Positions 42,908-53,250 of a stretch of DNA of 64,000 bases are shown piece after piece (the stretch's first letter is position 1; the number at the start of each line of letters is the position of its first letter). Under the pieces are notes generated by a model. It had not been told where the DNA came from, searched no databases, and worked only from the letters and a program-made list of their open reading frames with translations. A program made the position numbers and the translations under genes. This DNA is from an uncultured Aquimarina sp. (lineage in GTDB: Bacteria > Bacteroidota > Bacteroidia > Flavobacteriales > Flavobacteriaceae): contig CANMCO010000002.1 in NCBI GenBank assembly GCA_947496355.1, positions 496,001 through 560,000 of the forward strand, written 5' to 3'.

Positions 42908-43876
42908 TTATTCAAATTCTAAAACATCACTAACTTTAATTAATGAACGTAATGTATCTATTTTTTTATGCATCTTATTGAAGAATAGACTTCTCTCTCT
43001 TTCACCCACTGTGCTTAAAAGTTTAGAACCATCCATTTGAATTTTCAAGAAATCTTCGGCTTGATTACAAGTAATAATATCATTTGTTCTATAATACGAT
43101 AGAATAGTAAAGGGTACATATAATGATTTTTCTGCTGGAGTTTTTACCAAAACTCTGTTATTCATTAATAAAAGTTCATTGTAATACAATTTGAACTTTT
43201 CTTTCTGTAGAACCACTTTCTTAGAAATATTATGGATCAGTTTCTCTAAATCATCACATATTTCTAGTGCATCAATAGCGGTAAGTATATCAGACTCAAA
43301 ATAAAAATGTATTTGTTTTAACGTACTATTAATTGTGGTCAAATCCCATATTTCTACGGCATTTAGGTCATTATACAATTGTCCAAGGTTTTTGGCTGCC
43401 TCTAATAGTGATAGCGAAGGATTAAAATTAGCAAATCGAACATCGGTAAGACTTGAATCCATAATTTTAAGCCAAACGTACATTTTGAATTTTGATAAGA
43501 GATTATCATTAGAAGTATAAAAGATTGGAAGATCTTTTGCTGAGTAAATCATTTCTACTTCTGGATTATTAATTAATGGCAATAGTGATTCGTATGAATT
43601 TTTATAATATGCCAATAAACTTTCCATATCGGTAACAGGAGCAGTTTTTTTTACTGCAACAATATGTTCCTGTTCATTAGAGAATAGTTGATCGATTGAT
43701 ATTCCGAAATGTTTTGCAATTGTTACTCCTTCCTCAAGGGATAATTTACTTTTTTGACTCACCCTTCTGTGCGCTGCATCATAACTTATATCAAGAACAG
43801 TAGCTACCTCATCTATTAATGATGTTTTTTGTGCAAGCTGAGATTTAATTATGTCTAAAAAAGTTTGCTGAATCAT
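42908..43876 (-). CDS. HTH-domain protein of unknown function
   Basis: A 322-residue protein without signal peptide. Residues ~20-70 form a Cro/C1-like HTH (LIDEVATVLDISYDAAHRRV, LSLEEGVTIAKHFGISIDQL). The remaining ~250 residues are helical (MYVWLKIMDSSLTDVRFANF, KKVVLQKEKFKLYYNELLLM) and show no recognised ligand domain. This architecture recurs as an uncharacterised regulator in flavobacteria, to my knowledge. It is divergent from the outer-membrane protein gene at 44128; the shared region could couple them. Confidence 0.7.
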   Translation of the reverse strand: MIQQTFLDIIKSQLAQKTSLIDEVATVLDISYDAAHRRVSQKSKLSLEEGVTIAKHFGISIDQLFSNEQEHIVAVKKTAPVTDMESLLAYYKNSYESLLPLINNPEVEMIYSAKDLPIFYTSNDNLLSKFKMYVWLKIMDSSLTDVRFANFNPSLSLLEAAKNLGQLYNDLNAVEIWDLTTINSTLKQIHFYFESDILTAIDALEICDDLEKLIHNISKKVVLQKEKFKLYYNELLLMNNRVLVKTPAEKSLYVPFTILSYYRTNDIITCNQAEDFLKIQMDGSKLLSTVGERERSLFFNKMHKKIDTLRSLIKVSDVLEFE

Positions 43877-44127
43877 TTTTAAGGTTTTAGAGATAAACGC
43901 AAATATTATTACGTGTAAAGTAAGTTAGAAAAGTATGTGTTTTTTTGTGATTATCGCAAAAATATTATTTCAAAGTTGTGAAAATAGGCTATTGGGCTGG
44001 TTTTAAAAATACTAATCGCAAATTTTGTGATTATTACAAAAAATAATTTTACCCCTTGCAATTTTCGACACTTTGTATTGAGACACCGATATTATGTTTG
44101 ACCACTGAACAATTAAATTACTTAATT

Positions 44128-44667
44128 ATGAGAAAATTGGTTGAATTATTTTTAGTTGGTTTGATGTTAATACCTTTTCTATCCTATGGACAAGAAAATT
44201 CTTTTAATAATCAAAATAGACATGAGCTCAGGCTTGATGCTTTTGACATTTTAGTATTTCCTAATTTAGAGGTTAGCTATGAATACGTAATCAGTAAATA
44301 TTCTGGCCTTGGGTTGGCTGCTAGTTTCAGTCTGGACGATGATTTTAGCGAATATCAGGCTTTTGCAGTTGAGCCATTTTATCGACAGTATTTTCTGAAT
44401 AAGAAAGATTATGGTGCAAGGGGATTATTCGTAGAGGGTACATTACGTTTTGCAGGCGGGGAAAATGAAGAATTAGTTGGGTTGTCTAATATTGAAACCG
44501 AAAATTGGTTCGATATCGGAGTGGGGCTTGCTATTGGTCAAAAGTGGGTAAGTGATAATGGTTTTGTTTTTGAGATTAGTGCTGGCGGCGGTCGCTATCT
44601 GCTAGGTGAAAGTGATGATGAAGGTTTTGCCAGGGGTGGAGTTTTAATAGGATATAGATTTTTCTAA
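44128..44667 (+). CDS. outer-membrane beta-barrel-like protein
   Basis: A 179-residue protein with signal peptide (MRKLVELFLVGLMLIPFLSYGQ). The mature region has alternating strands (RHELRLDAFDILVFPNLEVS, LGLAASFSLDDDFSEYQAFA, EPFYRQYFLN, FEISAGGGRYLLG) and ends with RGGVLIGYRFF, a C-terminal aromatic typical of outer-membrane barrels. I start at ATG 44128; the longer frame from 44056 would put 24 polar residues before the signal. It ends against a perfect 28-bp palindrome terminator shared with pnp. Confidence 0.75.
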   Translation: MRKLVELFLVGLMLIPFLSYGQENSFNNQNRHELRLDAFDILVFPNLEVSYEYVISKYSGLGLAASFSLDDDFSEYQAFAVEPFYRQYFLNKKDYGARGLFVEGTLRFAGGENEELVGLSNIETENWFDIGVGLAIGQKWVSDNGFVFEISAGGGRYLLGESDDEGFARGGVLIGYRFF

Positions 44668-44672
44668 AAAGA

Positions 44673-44700
44673 AACCGCCTTCAAAATTTTGAAGGCGGTT
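44673..44700. terminator. bidirectional terminator between OMP gene and pnp
   Basis: AACCGCCTTCAAAA followed by its exact complement forms a 28-bp perfect palindrome between two converging genes. Confidence 0.75.
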
Positions 44701-44721
44701 ATGCTATATATCTAAAGAAAA

Positions 44722-46911
44722 TTAATTTTCTTTTTTCTCTCTACGAGGAGGTCTTCTGTCATCTCTTTTATCATTACCTTCTGGTCTAGGAGGTCTTGGT
44801 AAAAGCGCTTTTCTAGAAACTTTTTCTTTTCGAGTTCTTGAATCAACTCCAAAATACTTTACATCAAATACGTCACCCATGTTTACAACATCGCTAACAT
44901 TTTCTGTGCGTTCCCAAGCTAATTCTGAAACGTGAAGTAATACTTCGTTCCCAGGAGCTTCTAAGTATTCTACAACGGCACCAAAATCTAACATTTTGAT
45001 TACTTTTACTTCATAAACACTACCAACAACTGGTTTAAAAGTAATAGAATCGATTTTTGCCAATACTGCATCAATTCCTTCTTGATCTGTACCTAAGATC
45101 TCTACATTACCTTCTTCAGTAACAGGATCTTCATTGATTACGATAGTTGTTCCGGTTGCTTTTTGTAATTCTTGAATTACTTTACCACCTGGTCCAATTA
45201 GAGCACCAATATATTCTCCTGGAATAGTTTTAGTAACCATTTTTGGAGCATGCGCTTTTACATCTACATTTGGTGTTGCAATAGTCTCTGTTAATTTACC
45301 AAGAATATGTAAACGTCCTTCGGCAGCTTGTTTTAATGCATTAACAAGGATTTCATAAGAAAGACCTTTTACTTTAATATCCATCTGGCAAGCAGTAATA
45401 CCATCTGCAGTACCTGTTACTTTAAAGTCCATGTCTCCTAAGTGATCCTCATCACCCAAGATATCAGATAAAACAGCATACTTTCCTGTTTCGCCATCTG
45501 AGATCAATCCCATTGCGATACCAGAAACTGGCTTTTTTAATTGTACACCAGCATCCATAAGCGCCATAGTTCCTGAACAAACAGTTGCCATAGAAGAAGA
45601 ACCGTTAGATTCTAATACCTCTGATACGACACGTACTGTGTAAGGACAATCTGCAGGAATCATTCTTTTTAGTGCACGTTGTGCAAGATTACCATGACCT
45701 ACTTCTCTACGTGATGTACCTCTTATAGGTCTTGCTTCACCTGTTGAGAAAGGAGGGAAGTTGTAATGTAAATAGAATGTTTCCTCTCCTTCATAAGAAG
45801 GCATATCTATTTGGTTAGCTTCTCTAGAAGTTCCTAAAGTTACTGTTGCCAATGCTTGTGTCTCTCCTCTTGTGAAAATAGAAGACCCATGTGTCGAAGG
45901 TAGGTAGTCAACCTCGCACCATATTGGTCTGATTTCATCAGTTTTACGACCATCTAGACGCAACCCTTCATTTAGAGTAAGATCGCGAATGGCAGCTTTT
46001 TCTGCTTTATAGAAATATTTAGACACTAAATCTCCAAAATCTTCTAGTTCCTCTTCAGAAAAAGTTGCGGTAATTTCTTCTTTTATTTCTGAAAAAGCTA
46101 AACCACGTTCTTTTTTAGAAGAACCAGCTTTTGCAATAGCGTATACTTTATCATACGCCATGTCATGAACTTTCTTCGCTAAATCTTCATCTTCTCTTTC
46201 TGGATCATATTCACGAACTTCCTTCTTGCCAAATGCTTCAGCTAACTTAAGTTGCGCAGCACATTGTACCTTGATCGCTTCGTGAGCAAATTTGATGGCT
46301 TCTACCATTTCTTCTTCAGAAATCTCATCCATTTCACCTTCAACCATCATTACAGAATCGGCAGATGCACCAATCATCATATCGATATCTGATTCTTCTA
46401 ATTGTGCTCTGGTAGGGTTGATAATGAATTCGCCATTTATTCTACCTACACGTGCTTCAGAAATTGCACATTCAAATGGAAAATCAGATAATTGTATTGC
46501 CGCAGATGCTGCCAATCCGGCCATGGCATCAGGCATTACATCTTCATCATGAGACATTAATTGAATCATTACCTGTGTTTCTGCATGGTAATCTTTTGGG
46601 AAAAGTGGACGTAGTACACGATCTACTAATCTCATTGTTAATACCTCACCATCACTTGGTCTAGCTTCTCTTTTGAAAAAACCACCAGGGTAACGACCAG
46701 ATGCTGCAAATTTCTCTCTGTAATCTACTGTTAATGGTAGAAAATCTACATCACTTTGTTTGTAATTTGAAACAACTGTACATAATAACATACACTTGCC
46801 TGATTGAACAACAACAGAACCATGAGCCTGTTTTGCTAATTTTCCAGTTTCGATAGAAATTTCTCTACCATCACCAAGGTCTATGACCTCTCTATAAACT
46901 TTTGGAATCAT
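44722..46911 (-). CDS. pnp: polyribonucleotide nucleotidyltransferase (PNPase)
   Basis: A 729-residue phosphorolytic 3'-5' exoribonuclease central to mRNA decay. Two RNase PH domains ([20 protein letters not shown]; then [20 protein letters not shown] and [20 protein letters not shown]) flank a helical domain. They are followed by KH ([20 protein letters not shown]) and S1 ([20 protein letters not shown]) domains and a basic, Pro/Arg-rich tail. I start at ATG 46911 ([13 protein letters not shown], the usual start); a TTG at 46935 is in frame but unlikely. rpsO lies upstream, the widely conserved order. Confidence 0.96.
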   Translation of the reverse strand: MIPKVYREVIDLGDGREISIETGKLAKQAHGSVVVQSGKCMLLCTVVSNYKQSDVDFLPLTVDYREKFAASGRYPGGFFKREARPSDGEVLTMRLVDRVLRPLFPKDYHAETQVMIQLMSHDEDVMPDAMAGLAASAAIQLSDFPFECAISEARVGRINGEFIINPTRAQLEESDIDMMIGASADSVMMVEGEMDEISEEEMVEAIKFAHEAIKVQCAAQLKLAEAFGKKEVREYDPEREDEDLAKKVHDMAYDKVYAIAKAGSSKKERGLAFSEIKEEITATFSEEELEDFGDLVSKYFYKAEKAAIRDLTLNEGLRLDGRKTDEIRPIWCEVDYLPSTHGSSIFTRGETQALATVTLGTSREANQIDMPSYEGEETFYLHYNFPPFSTGEARPIRGTSRREVGHGNLAQRALKRMIPADCPYTVRVVSEVLESNGSSSMATVCSGTMALMDAGVQLKKPVSGIAMGLISDGETGKYAVLSDILGDEDHLGDMDFKVTGTADGITACQMDIKVKGLSYEILVNALKQAAEGRLHILGKLTETIATPNVDVKAHAPKMVTKTIPGEYIGALIGPGGKVIQELQKATGTTIVINEDPVTEEGNVEILGTDQEGIDAVLAKIDSITFKPVVGSVYEVKVIKMLDFGAVVEYLEAPGNEVLLHVSELAWERTENVSDVVNMGDVFDVKYFGVDSRTRKEKVSRKALLPRPPRPEGNDKRDDRRPPRREKKEN

Positions 46912-46984
46912 AATTTTTTGATTCTTATCCACCAATTTAACTATCTCAATAATAGAGAATGGTAGATTTAATTAAACATTGGTT

Positions 46985-47003
46985 TCCGTCTTACTCGGAC
47001 GGA
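46985..47003 (-). other. pnp leader hairpin
   Basis: TCCGTC/GACGGA stem with a 7-nt loop lies in the pnp 5' leader, ~75 nt before the start codon. In enterobacteria the pnp leader is a stem-loop that PNPase itself controls after RNase III cleavage; an analogous role here is speculative. Confidence 0.35.
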
Positions 47004-47107
47004 CAAGGTTGTGTTGTTGTTGTAGTAATTGCGCGACCAATGAAAAACTAAGGCATTAATTAATTCCTTTTGGGATTGAATGCTTTTGTTTAAAAATATA
47101 TGTATAT

Positions 47108-47130
47108 AAAAAAAGAGGCGCGCAGCCTCT
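47108..47130 (-). terminator. terminator of rpsO
   Basis: AGAGGC/GCCTCT stem with a U7 tract on the minus strand, just past the rpsO stop. pnp must therefore be expressed by read-through or its own promoter. Confidence 0.75.
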
Positions 47131-47136
47131 CTTTTA

Positions 47137-47406
47137 TTATTTTCTTAATCCTAATTCTTTTACAATTGCACGATATCTCATGATATCTTTTTTCTTAAGA
47201 TAATCAAGTAAATCTCTTCGCTTACCTACTAATCTTACAAGAGAACGCTCTGTATTAAAATCTTTACGATTCTTTTTTAAGTGTTCAGTCAGGTGAGTAA
47301 TTCTGTGTGTAAACAATGCAATTTGACCTTCTGCAGAACCACTGTCATTCTTTCCTTTACCGTGTTTTGCGAAGATTTCTTCTTTAACTTCTTTTGTTAG
47401 ATACAT
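47137..47406 (-). CDS. rpsO: 30S ribosomal protein S15
   Basis: An 89-residue ribosomal protein binding 16S rRNA at the central-domain three-way junction. The S15 pattern is clear: DSGSAEGQIALFTHRITHLT, EHLKKNRKDFNTERSLVRLV and GKRRDLLDYLKKKDIMRYRA. I start at ATG 47406 (MYLTKEVKEEIFAKHG), which gives the universal length; the longer frame from 47463 covers the leader. CAAATATA at 47461-47468 reads TATATTTG on this strand and could be the -7 promoter box, giving a ~50-nt leader. Confidence 0.97.
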   Translation of the reverse strand: MYLTKEVKEEIFAKHGKGKNDSGSAEGQIALFTHRITHLTEHLKKNRKDFNTERSLVRLVGKRRDLLDYLKKKDIMRYRAIVKELGLRK

Positions 47407-47571
47407 TCCAATATTATTTAAATGATTTTTATGTATAAATAGCTCTTTGCTATCAGCGTGCAAATATAGTACTTTTTGGATTATAATTACTTTTTATTTA
47501 AAAAAATCATACTGGATTAAACCTTTTATAAAATTGTTGGTCTTAAGAGAGTAACGTTAAAATTAAATATT

Positions 47572-48399
47572 ATGAAAAACAACATTTTAAAGTTTAGTGC
47601 AATTGTATTTATATCAGTGATTTTAGTCAGCTGTAATAAGGATGAATCTAGTGATCAAACAATCGAATCTCTTAATCTAGAAGAAGCAGAGCTTACTGCA
47701 AAAGTAGATAATGCTACCGAAGTTATAAGTGATACTTTTGTGCAGATATATGAAGTTGAAGAAAGCTCTATTAAAAGTCCTATTCATCCTTTTTTACCAG
47801 AATGTGCAACAATAAATATAGAAATTACAGATACTTCAAAAGAAGTAACTGTAGATTTCGGTTCTGAGGGATGTGAAGTACGTGGTGGGCATATTTTGAA
47901 AGGAACAGTAAACATGTCTTATATTGCTGATCTTGATGCCATGACATTGATTATCAATTATAATCTTGTAAACTTTTTTATTGATGATATTCAGTTTGCC
48001 GGCTCTAAAACGGTAACAAGACAAAAGGTTAATGATAACGGTAATCCCCAATATATGATGGACCTTGGTTTTAGTGTGACTTTTCCAGATGGGACTACAG
48101 CTTCCAGAACAGGTACAAAAACGAGAGAATGGATAGAGGGCTCATTTAATGGTAACTGGGGTGATAATGTATTCTTAATTACCGGTGAGTGGGAAACCAA
48201 TTTTGCTAATGGTAATATACATAGTACAACAATTACGACTCCTTTACGTAGAGAAGCGAGTTGTAGATTTCTTGTGACCGGGGTAGTGGATTTAGTAAGA
48301 ACAAACTATAGTGGCTCGTTGAATTATGGAGGTGGAGAATGTGATAATATAGCTGTGTTTACAGATTCTGACGGAGAAGAAAGAGAAATTCGTTTATAG
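47572..48399 (+). CDS. hypothetical lipoprotein
   Basis: A 275-residue lipoprotein (signal IVFISVILVSCNKDESSD). The mature part is beta-rich with paired cysteines (FLPECATINIEI, FGSEGCEVRGGHILKGTVNM, RREASCRFLVTGVVDLVR, GGGECDNIAVFTDSDGEERE). The pattern in which successive strands describe a repeating sandwich is common in uncharacterised flavobacterial surface lipoproteins. Divergent from rpsO and closed by a terminator at 48426-48454, so monocistronic. No named family recognised. Confidence 0.7.
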   Translation: MKNNILKFSAIVFISVILVSCNKDESSDQTIESLNLEEAELTAKVDNATEVISDTFVQIYEVEESSIKSPIHPFLPECATINIEITDTSKEVTVDFGSEGCEVRGGHILKGTVNMSYIADLDAMTLIINYNLVNFFIDDIQFAGSKTVTRQKVNDNGNPQYMMDLGFSVTFPDGTTASRTGTKTREWIEGSFNGNWGDNVFLITGEWETNFANGNIHSTTITTPLRREASCRFLVTGVVDLVRTNYSGSLNYGGGECDNIAVFTDSDGEEREIRL

Positions 48400-48425
48400 G
48401 ATTTTTTTTGATTTGTGAGTTTAAA

Positions 48426-48454
48426 AGTGCCCTTTTACTTAAGGGTACTTTTTT
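48426..48454 (+). terminator. terminator of the 47572 lipoprotein gene
   Basis: AGTGCCCTT-ttactt-AAGGGTACT stem with six T residues, 27 bp after the stop. Confidence 0.75.
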
Positions 48455-48466
48455 ACTTAAAGTAAT

Positions 48467-48499
48467 AAAAAAAAGGACTCAACTATTTTGTCGAGTCCC
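48467..48499 (-). terminator. terminator of accD
   Basis: GGACTC/GAGTCC stem with a U8 tract on the minus strand, 24 bp past the accD stop. Confidence 0.75.
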
Positions 48500-48522
48500 T
48501 GGTTACGATATAAGTCTATTTA

Positions 48523-49380
48523 TTAGTTTGGAAGTGGTCTATTCAATATTAGATTTAAATATAAATTCACTTTTTGTTTTAGATGTTGTCTTGCTGTAAT
48601 AAAATCTAGAAACCCATGTTCTAACAGGAATTCTGAAGTTTGAAAGCCTTCTGGTAATTCTTTTCCTGTTGTGTCTCTTACCACACGTGGTCCCGCAAAA
48701 CCAATTAGTGCACCAGGTTCTGCAATATTAATATCTCCTAACATAGCAAAAGATGCTGTTGTACCGCCGGTGGTTGGATCTGTGCATAAAGAAATATAAG
48801 GGATATTTGCATCTGCCAATTGGGCTAATTTTGCAGATGTTTTGGCAAGCTGCATTAATGATAATGCTGCTTCCATCATACGTGCACCTCCTGATTTGGA
48901 GATGATCATAAACGGAATTTTATGCGCTAAAGAATAATCTGCAGCTCTGGCAATTTTTTCGCCAACTACGCTACCCATTGATCCTCCAATAAACGAGAAA
49001 TCCATACAGGCAATAACAAGGTCATTCCCGCCTGATTTCCCTATAGCGGTTCTTACAGCGTCCTTAAGGTTGGTTTTGTCTTGAGCATCTTTAAGCCGAT
49101 CAACGTATTTTTTCTTGTCTTCAAATTTAAGAGGGTCTTTTGAGGAAAGGTTTTTGTCGAGCTCTTTGTATTTGTTGTCGTCGAATAAAATTTCGAAATA
49201 CTCTTTACTACCAATTCTTACATGATATCCATCTTCTGGACTTACATAAAAGTTTTTTTCAAGTTGTTCTGCATCTACAATTTTTCCTGTTGGAGATTTA
49301 TACCAAAGTCCTTTTGGTACATCTTTTTTATCTTCGGTAGCTGTTTGTATACCTTTTTGTGTTCTCTTAAACCAAGCCAT
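48523..49380 (-). CDS. accD: acetyl-CoA carboxylase carboxyltransferase subunit beta
   Basis: A 285-residue subunit that, with AccA, transfers carboxyl from carboxybiotin to acetyl-CoA in fatty-acid synthesis. Crotonase-fold signatures: [77 protein letters not shown]. The N-terminal segment that in most bacteria is a four-cysteine zinc ribbon reads [16 protein letters not shown] … [12 protein letters not shown], with no cysteine. It lies directly downstream of fbaA, with a strong terminator in the short gap. Confidence 0.95.
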   Translation of the reverse strand: MAWFKRTQKGIQTATEDKKDVPKGLWYKSPTGKIVDAEQLEKNFYVSPEDGYHVRIGSKEYFEILFDDNKYKELDKNLSSKDPLKFEDKKKYVDRLKDAQDKTNLKDAVRTAIGKSGGNDLVIACMDFSFIGGSMGSVVGEKIARAADYSLAHKIPFMIISKSGGARMMEAALSLMQLAKTSAKLAQLADANIPYISLCTDPTTGGTTASFAMLGDINIAEPGALIGFAGPRVVRDTTGKELPEGFQTSEFLLEHGFLDFITARQHLKQKVNLYLNLILNRPLPN

Positions 49381-49393
49381 AAATTATTATATT

Positions 49394-49427
49394 AAAAAAG
49401 CTGAAACTCCTATAGGAGTTTCAGCTT
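49394..49427 (-). terminator. terminator hairpin between fbaA and accD
   Basis: AAGCTGAAACTCCTA and its exact complement form a 30-bp perfect palindrome (49398-49427), followed on the minus strand by six U. It lies 11 bp after the fbaA stop and only ~14 bp before the accD start. Confidence 0.85.
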
Positions 49428-49438
49428 GGTTTTCATCA

Positions 49439-50506
49439 TTATAATGTATTCACATTATTTAGATCTTCGAATGCCTTTTTAAGACGGTTCTTAAAAGTGA
49501 TTTCACCTTCTCGCAACCATTTTCTTGGATCGTAATATTTTTTATTAGGTTCTTCAGATCCTTCTGGATTACCAATTTGTGTTTTCAGATATTCAATGTT
49601 ATTGTTCATGTAATCACGAATACCTTCATTAAAAGCAAATTGAAGATCAGTATCAATATTCATTTTGATTACACCATATCCTATTGACTCTCTGATTTCT
49701 TCTAATGAAGAACCACTACCTCCATGAAATACAAAATCGATGTGGTTATGTCCGACTCCGTATTTTTCTGAGATAAACTCTTGAGAATTTTTAAGGATTT
49801 TAGGTGTAAGTTTTACGTTTCCAGGTTTGTATACCCCGTGCACGTTACCAAAAGCAGCAGCTACTGTGAATTTATCACTTACTTTGCTTAATTCTTCATA
49901 AGCGTAAGCAACTTCTTCTGGTTGGGTGTATAACTTAGAATCATCTACATCGCTGTTATCAACACCATCTTCTTCACCTCCGGTAATTCCTAGTTCTATT
50001 TCTAGAGTCATCCCCATTTTGCTCATGCGAGCTAGATATTCTTTACAGATTTCAATGTTTTCTTCAAGAGGCTCTTCAGATAAATCAATCATATGGGAAC
50101 TATACAATGGTTTTCCGGTTTCTTTGTAGAATTGTTCTCCAGCATCTAATAGCCCGTCTATCCAAGGTAGTAATTTTTTTGCACAGTGGTCAGTATGCAA
50201 AATTACTGGAACTCCATAAGCTTCAGCCAAAAGGTGCACATGTTTGGCACCTGCAACTGCTCCTGCTATTGCAGCCTTCTGCCCTTCATTCGAAAGTCCT
50301 TTTCCTGCATTAAATTGTGCTCCTCCGTTTGAGAATTGAATTATTACAGGAGCGTTTAATTCTGCTGCAGTTTCTAAAACTCCATTTATAGAATTAGAAC
50401 CTATTACATTTACGGCAGGTAATGCAAACGCTTTTTCTTTTGCGTATTTAAAAATTGCTTGAACCTCGTCTCCCGTAGCAACTCCCGGTTTGATGTTGTG
50501 ACTCAT
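49439..50506 (-). CDS. fbaA: class II fructose-bisphosphate aldolase
   Basis: A 355-residue zinc-dependent aldolase cleaving fructose 1,6-bisphosphate in glycolysis and running in reverse in gluconeogenesis. Zinc and catalytic motifs: VPVILHTDHCAKK, EIELGITGGEEDGVDN, AAFGNVHGVYKPGN and FVFHGGSGSSLEEI, with NIDTDLQFAFNEG near the end. Length fits the long class IIA (FbaA) type. CAAAAATA at 50532-50539 reads TATTTTTG on this strand and is a likely -7 promoter box. Confidence 0.96.
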   Translation of the reverse strand: MSHNIKPGVATGDEVQAIFKYAKEKAFALPAVNVIGSNSINGVLETAAELNAPVIIQFSNGGAQFNAGKGLSNEGQKAAIAGAVAGAKHVHLLAEAYGVPVILHTDHCAKKLLPWIDGLLDAGEQFYKETGKPLYSSHMIDLSEEPLEENIEICKEYLARMSKMGMTLEIELGITGGEEDGVDNSDVDDSKLYTQPEEVAYAYEELSKVSDKFTVAAAFGNVHGVYKPGNVKLTPKILKNSQEFISEKYGVGHNHIDFVFHGGSGSSLEEIRESIGYGVIKMNIDTDLQFAFNEGIRDYMNNNIEYLKTQIGNPEGSEEPNKKYYDPRKWLREGEITFKNRLKKAFEDLNNVNTL

Positions 50507-50633
50507 AATTTAGTTTTGGTTTATAAGGGTACAAAAATAGTAAAATTATACGTAAACCTACACGATTAGTACAATCTTTAAGTGTATAGTACAATGATTG
50601 ATCTGGTCATTAAATATTGGTAGATTATATATG

Positions 50634-53213
50634 TTAAAAAGGATAATTAATTCCGAAGTTGTAAACCGCTTCAGAGAAATTGTACCCCTTAAACCATCTT
50701 TGGTCTCTGTTATTTGCGGGATTAAAGGTTTTGAAACCAATATCTAGTCTTATAACGAAAAAATCAAAATCATATCTAAATCCAAATCCACTTCCTACTG
50801 CAAGTTCTTGTATATCATCTAATCCAGAAAATATGGCTTCTTCATCCTCTACACTATCCAGAATGTTCCAGATATTACCGGCATCTATAAATAATGCTCC
50901 TTTAAGAGATCCTAATATCGTATTGCGGTATTCCAAATTTAAGGCTATTTTTAGGTTTGCTTCATTGAATTCATTTCTTCCATCTGTGCTACCAGGTCCT
51001 AGATCATAGGCTAACCATGCTCTGTTATCATTAGGGCCTCCTCCAAAGAAACTTCGTGCAAACGGAATACTATTAGCATTACCGTAGGGTATTGCTATTC
51101 CTCCAAAGGCTCTAAAGGCAACTACGTTTTTTCTTCCAAGATCCCAATGTTTTATATAGTCTAATTCTGTTTTTGCATATTGGGAAAATTCTACCCCAAA
51201 CACATCAAAACGATTGCGTGAATTTTCTTTTAATCCAGTAATGTTAGAAATTGCATTTAGAACATTACCTGCTAGCTCTACTTTGACCCTAAATCTTGAA
51301 TAATTTTCATCATAAAGATTTTCTTTGTTATTTTTAGTATAAGTGTAACTAGACGCAAATATTAGGTTGTCTTCTGTTAATCTGATTTTACGTTCCTCAA
51401 TATTTTGAATCTCCTGTAATTGAATAGCGGTTAGATCTACATCAGGAGACAGTCCAAGTGATGCTGTAATAAATCCTTCGGCACCACCAGGAATACTTAA
51501 TTCTGCATCATTAAGGTTTGGAATTCCTGTTAACGGTTGGATAAAGAAAGGCGAGTCTGGTTCAAGAACATCTCTTGCTATATCGTTTAGTTGATTGTAA
51601 GAGGTTCTATATATTCTGAAATAATTATTGATATTAAGGTTTCTTACATATTGTATGTTTACAAGATCTATTTGATTGGTGTGAACTTTGCTTGGTTTCC
51701 ATTGATAATTAAATACTCCGGTTGCATTTTGTTTGTCCAGACCAATATTTTGCTGAACATTAATTCCAAAAATAAGGTTAGTTGTTGGGGACATGCGTTT
51801 TGGAATAATTTTGTTGGTGTTAAAAGGGAAAAGTATCTTTGGAAAAGATAGTCTCGTGTCTAAACCAACTTCTGAGATATTAAAGAATCGTTCACCGCCG
51901 TCAACAGCATCGCTAGATGAACCAATACTCCCTCTAGCAGAAATTTCAAGAATTTCGGCCCCTCTAAAAACATTCCTTATTAAAAGTGACCCTCCAAATC
52001 CTATTCCGAATGCTTGAATATTAGATGTCGAAACATCAAATTGTACATTGGTGCTATATTTTTTCCTTGGTGTTAGTAAAATATTAGCAATTAAACTCTC
52101 ACCTGTGGGATCATTAGGATCAACATCGTATCGTATGTTTGGGTATTTGAAGGTTCTTAAATTATTGATTTGATTATAAGTAAATGTACGATCACGCGCC
52201 CTAAAGATTTCACCTGGAGTAATTAAAATAGAATTTGCAATTGCTTTACGAGTATATTTGATCTTTTCAAAACCATATATGTTATATCCTTTATATGATG
52301 TGCTGTCCTTTGGTTTTTTGTCTCGGTTTTGATAAGAATAATCAGTAAAAACATTTACTTTACTTATTTTGTGAACCATAAATGGAATTCTTGCCGTAGA
52401 ATCTCCAAAAGTTACAGGTCTATTCTTTATCAGTAAATTAAGATTTACTTTGTGATCCGTATTTATTGTGTCTGCATCAAATTTTATAAACTCTTTTTCG
52501 AAATGAAAAAGACCAGAGTTACGATATAAGGAAGTTAATCTTTCTCTTTCTGCTTCAATATCTGAAGTCTTGTATTGTTTACCCGAGATAATAGCAGACT
52601 TTTGGGTGCTGATCCTGTATATTGAATCAGCAACTTTGGATTCTATTTTAGCTTTTAGTGAATCAATAAAATAGGGTTTGCGTGGTTTTATGTAATAATC
52701 TACCGTTGCTCTTTTTTCTTTTTTCTTATTTATTTTATAATCGGCTTCTATGTTAAACCATCCATTATTCCAATAATATGCTTGTAGTCGTTTTACAGAA
52801 CGCCTTATTTTAGACTCATCAATAATCGATGGAGGTTCTCCTGTGTTTTTTACCCATTCATTAATACCCGTTAATCCTACACCTAATCTATCGACTTGTT
52901 TTTTTGAGAAAAAACTCACCATACGCTTTTCACGATTAGGCTTCCTTTTTAGCCAGTCCTGATATAATGAATCTCGATTTACGCTGGCAAGGTTATAAAT
53001 ATGAAGTCTGAAGGGGATTCCTAATAATTTAATATTAGGTTTTTGATACAATTGATTGTCTAGTTTTATGTCGTTGGTTTTAGTGCTGTCAACATAAATT
53101 TGTTGTTTTTCTAACAAGTATTCACCTTCAGAAACTCTTTTTACCGCGTCACACGAAATTAAAAAGGTTGTGGTTAGGGTAATAAATAATATTTTTGTCA
53201 GAAAGTGTTTCAA
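50634..53213 (-). CDS. tamL: TamL: TamA-like outer-membrane lipoprotein (BamA superfamily)
   Basis: An 859-residue Omp85-superfamily protein. It begins with a lipoprotein signal (TTTFLISCDAVKRVSEGEYL), the mark of the Bacteroidota TamL variant. POTRA-like domains follow (KRLQAYYWNNGWFNIEADYK, YKTSDIEAERERLTSLYRNS), then a C-terminal 16-strand barrel region with ARSFFGGGPNDNRAWLAYDL, LNLEYRNTILGSLKGALFID and a final FSEAVYNFGINYPF. It works with TamB to insert outer-membrane proteins. It is divergent from the TrmH-type methyltransferase gene with a 37-bp gap, so the promoters overlap the coding starts. Confidence 0.9.
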   Translation of the reverse strand: MKHFLTKILFITLTTTFLISCDAVKRVSEGEYLLEKQQIYVDSTKTNDIKLDNQLYQKPNIKLLGIPFRLHIYNLASVNRDSLYQDWLKRKPNREKRMVSFFSKKQVDRLGVGLTGINEWVKNTGEPPSIIDESKIRRSVKRLQAYYWNNGWFNIEADYKINKKKEKRATVDYYIKPRKPYFIDSLKAKIESKVADSIYRISTQKSAIISGKQYKTSDIEAERERLTSLYRNSGLFHFEKEFIKFDADTINTDHKVNLNLLIKNRPVTFGDSTARIPFMVHKISKVNVFTDYSYQNRDKKPKDSTSYKGYNIYGFEKIKYTRKAIANSILITPGEIFRARDRTFTYNQINNLRTFKYPNIRYDVDPNDPTGESLIANILLTPRKKYSTNVQFDVSTSNIQAFGIGFGGSLLIRNVFRGAEILEISARGSIGSSSDAVDGGERFFNISEVGLDTRLSFPKILFPFNTNKIIPKRMSPTTNLIFGINVQQNIGLDKQNATGVFNYQWKPSKVHTNQIDLVNIQYVRNLNINNYFRIYRTSYNQLNDIARDVLEPDSPFFIQPLTGIPNLNDAELSIPGGAEGFITASLGLSPDVDLTAIQLQEIQNIEERKIRLTEDNLIFASSYTYTKNNKENLYDENYSRFRVKVELAGNVLNAISNITGLKENSRNRFDVFGVEFSQYAKTELDYIKHWDLGRKNVVAFRAFGGIAIPYGNANSIPFARSFFGGGPNDNRAWLAYDLGPGSTDGRNEFNEANLKIALNLEYRNTILGSLKGALFIDAGNIWNILDSVEDEEAIFSGLDDIQELAVGSGFGFRYDFDFFVIRLDIGFKTFNPANNRDQRWFKGYNFSEAVYNFGINYPF

Positions 53214-53250
53214 TCCCTATTTATTATTGATTCAAAAATACACTATTTGT

